Source of the DNA: JAYPAN01 sp038123715
GTDB taxonomy: Bacteria > Pseudomonadota > Alphaproteobacteria > RS24
Direction of reading: 5' to 3'
Assembly: GCA_038123715.1 (NCBI GenBank)
Contig: JAYPAN010000029.1
Span: 1-15,394 of the forward strand
DNA: 15,394 bases
Shown: positions 14,997 through 15,394 of the stretch, in pieces
Numbering within the stretch: position 1 is the first letter of the stretch
Layout: each line of letters begins with the position of its first letter
Translations under genes and position numbers: made by a program
Notes under the pieces: generated by a model
Seen by the model: only the letters and a program-made list of their open reading frames with translations
Told to the model about the DNA's origin: nothing
Database searches by the model: none

Positions 14997-15188
14997 TCAG
15001 CCTGCCAATCCCAATAATAGTGACACAATCCAGCTCAAAAGCTGGTCAGCCAGAAAAAAGAACACGGAAGCGATAAACACCAGAACAAACACCATCACTG
15101 TGGTGACCAGCGTCTCATTGCGGGTCGGCCAAGTGACTTTTGCCGTTTCAGCACGCACTTCCTGTGCAAATTTAAGCGGATTTGCCAT
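14997..15188 (-). CDS. secE: Preprotein translocase subunit SecE
   Basis: SecE (63 residues) clamps SecY in the inner-membrane protein-conducting channel. The protein is the short, single-span form. An amphipathic N-terminal segment contains the conserved KVTWPTRNET motif (about 18-27), followed by one hydrophobic membrane helix at about residues 30-48 and a second hydrophobic tail. The ATG has a modest AGG about six bases upstream. It follows tRNA-Trp by 66 nt and is one base before nusG, the usual secE-nusG pair. Confidence 0.96.
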   Translation of the reverse strand: MANPLKFAQEVRAETAKVTWPTRNETLVTTVMVFVLVFIASVFFFLADQLLSWIVSLLLGLAG

Positions 15189-15227
15189 TTATCGCCTGTT
15201 CCTCACTTCCCTTGCGCCTGCCGCCTT

Positions 15228-15265
15228 TCCGGTGATGGCAGGAGTGTCCGGTGGTGGCAGGAGTG
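15228..15265 (-). repeat. 19-bp tandem repeat that duplicates the tRNA-Trp 3' end
   Basis: On the plus strand TCCGGTGGTGGCAGGAGTG (15247-15265) is preceded directly by the same 19 bases with one change, A for G (15228-15246). The first copy covers the tRNA-Trp 3' acceptor strand and encoded CCA; the second reproduces CACTCCTGCCA just downstream. Tandem duplication by slippage is the simplest origin. No integrase or foreign gene is adjacent. Confidence 0.9.
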
Positions 15266-15330
15266 GAGGGACTCGAACCCCCAACCCCCGGTTTTGGAGA
15301 CCGGTGCTCTACCAGTTGAGCTACACTCCT
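15255..15330 (-). tRNA. trpT: tRNA-Trp (anticodon CCA)
   Basis: A complete 76-nt cloverleaf with encoded CCA. Acceptor AGGAGTG pairs with CACTCCT, and the discriminator is G. The D stem is GCTC/GAGC with loop AACTGGTA. The anticodon stem is CCGGT/ACCGG with loop CTCCAAA, giving anticodon CCA. There is a 5-nt variable region, and the T stem GGGGG/CCCTC has loop TTCGAGT. It begins 9 nt after the upstream tuf stop and precedes secE. It must therefore be cut out of a tuf-tRNA-secE transcript by RNase P and 3' nucleases unless it has its own promoter, for which there is little room. Confidence 0.97.
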
Positions 15331-15339
15331 CCGGTCACA

Positions 15340-15394
15340 CTACTCAATAATTGCGGCGACGACGCCGGCACCGACGGTGCGTCCGCCTTCACGA
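15340..15394 (-). CDS. tuf: Elongation factor Tu, 3' end (partial, enters from right edge)
   Basis: The last 17 complete codons before TAG (15342-15340) encode REGGRTVGAGVVAAIIE, the invariant C-terminus of EF-Tu domain III. It is a second tuf locus, distinct from the copy that starts at the left edge. Only 9 nt separate the stop from tRNA-Trp, and no terminator intervenes, so this tuf is probably the first gene of the tuf-tRNA-secE-nusG transcript. Most of the gene lies outside the window. Confidence 0.93.
   Translation of the reverse strand, partial: REGGRTVGAGVVAAIIE

Noticed and set aside
14996..15028. An upstream start for nusG at 15028
   Set aside because: The extra residues MCHYYWDWQAD are encoded over the secE 3' end and do not match NusG; the conserved protein starts at MAKRWYIV.
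15228..15265. The tRNA-flanking repeat as an integration (att) site of a mobile element
   Set aside because: The two copies abut with nothing between them and no integrase or foreign gene is present, so slippage is simpler.

Overview
The window is a continuous housekeeping locus, the fused 'beta' (rif) and 'str' ribosomal/RNA polymerase cluster, with every recognisable gene on the minus strand. In transcription order, right to left, it reads: tuf (3' end only), tRNA-Trp, secE, nusG, rplK, rplA, rplJ, rplL, rpoB, rpoC, [terminator and promoter], rpsL, rpsG, fusA, tuf (5' end only). The order tuf-trnW-secE-nusG-rplKAJL-rpoBC-rpsLG-fusA-tuf, the EF-Tu N-terminus MAKEKFERTKPHCNIGT, and RpoB and RpoC of 1365 and 1414 residues point to an alphaproteobacterium. 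I cannot name a genus. I see no mobile element, CRISPR array, phage gene or accessory cassette.

Right part (about 11.8-15.4 kb). The last codons of one EF-Tu gene are followed after 9 nt by tRNA-Trp (anticodon CCA), then secE, nusG, rplK-rplA and rplJ-rplL. Genes are tightly packed (secE/nusG are one base apart; the rplK stop overlaps the rplA start) except at three spacers that hold RNA structure. These are a 23S-rRNA-like hairpin before rplK (probable L1 repressor site), a roughly 300-nt structured leader before rplJ (probable L10/L12 repressor region), and a terminator-like stem-loop plus an 11-bp hairpin between rplL and rpoB (probable attenuator or processing site that sets the L12 to polymerase ratio).

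Middle part (3.4-11.8 kb). rpoB and rpoC encode the beta and beta' subunits, separated by 30 nt. A strong intrinsic terminator follows rpoC.

Left part (1-3.4 kb). A 402-nt non-coding stretch holds that terminator, a candidate promoter whose -35 box lies in a 14-bp inverted repeat, and a roughly 230-nt 5' leader with two hairpins capped by GNRA-type tetraloops. The leader precedes rpsL, rpsG, fusA and the start of a second tuf. The two tuf copies are therefore direct repeats bracketing this essential gene block.

Together the genes supply translation elongation factors, stalk and decoding-site ribosomal proteins, the core RNA polymerase subunits, a transcription elongation factor and one translocon subunit, so the cluster couples output of the transcription and translation machinery. 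I found no undescribed protein system. The points worth a second look are RNA-level controls and small repeats: the 19-bp tandem copy of the tRNA-Trp 3' end, the 11-bp repeat before rplK, the rplL-rpoB double hairpin and the long rpsL leader.
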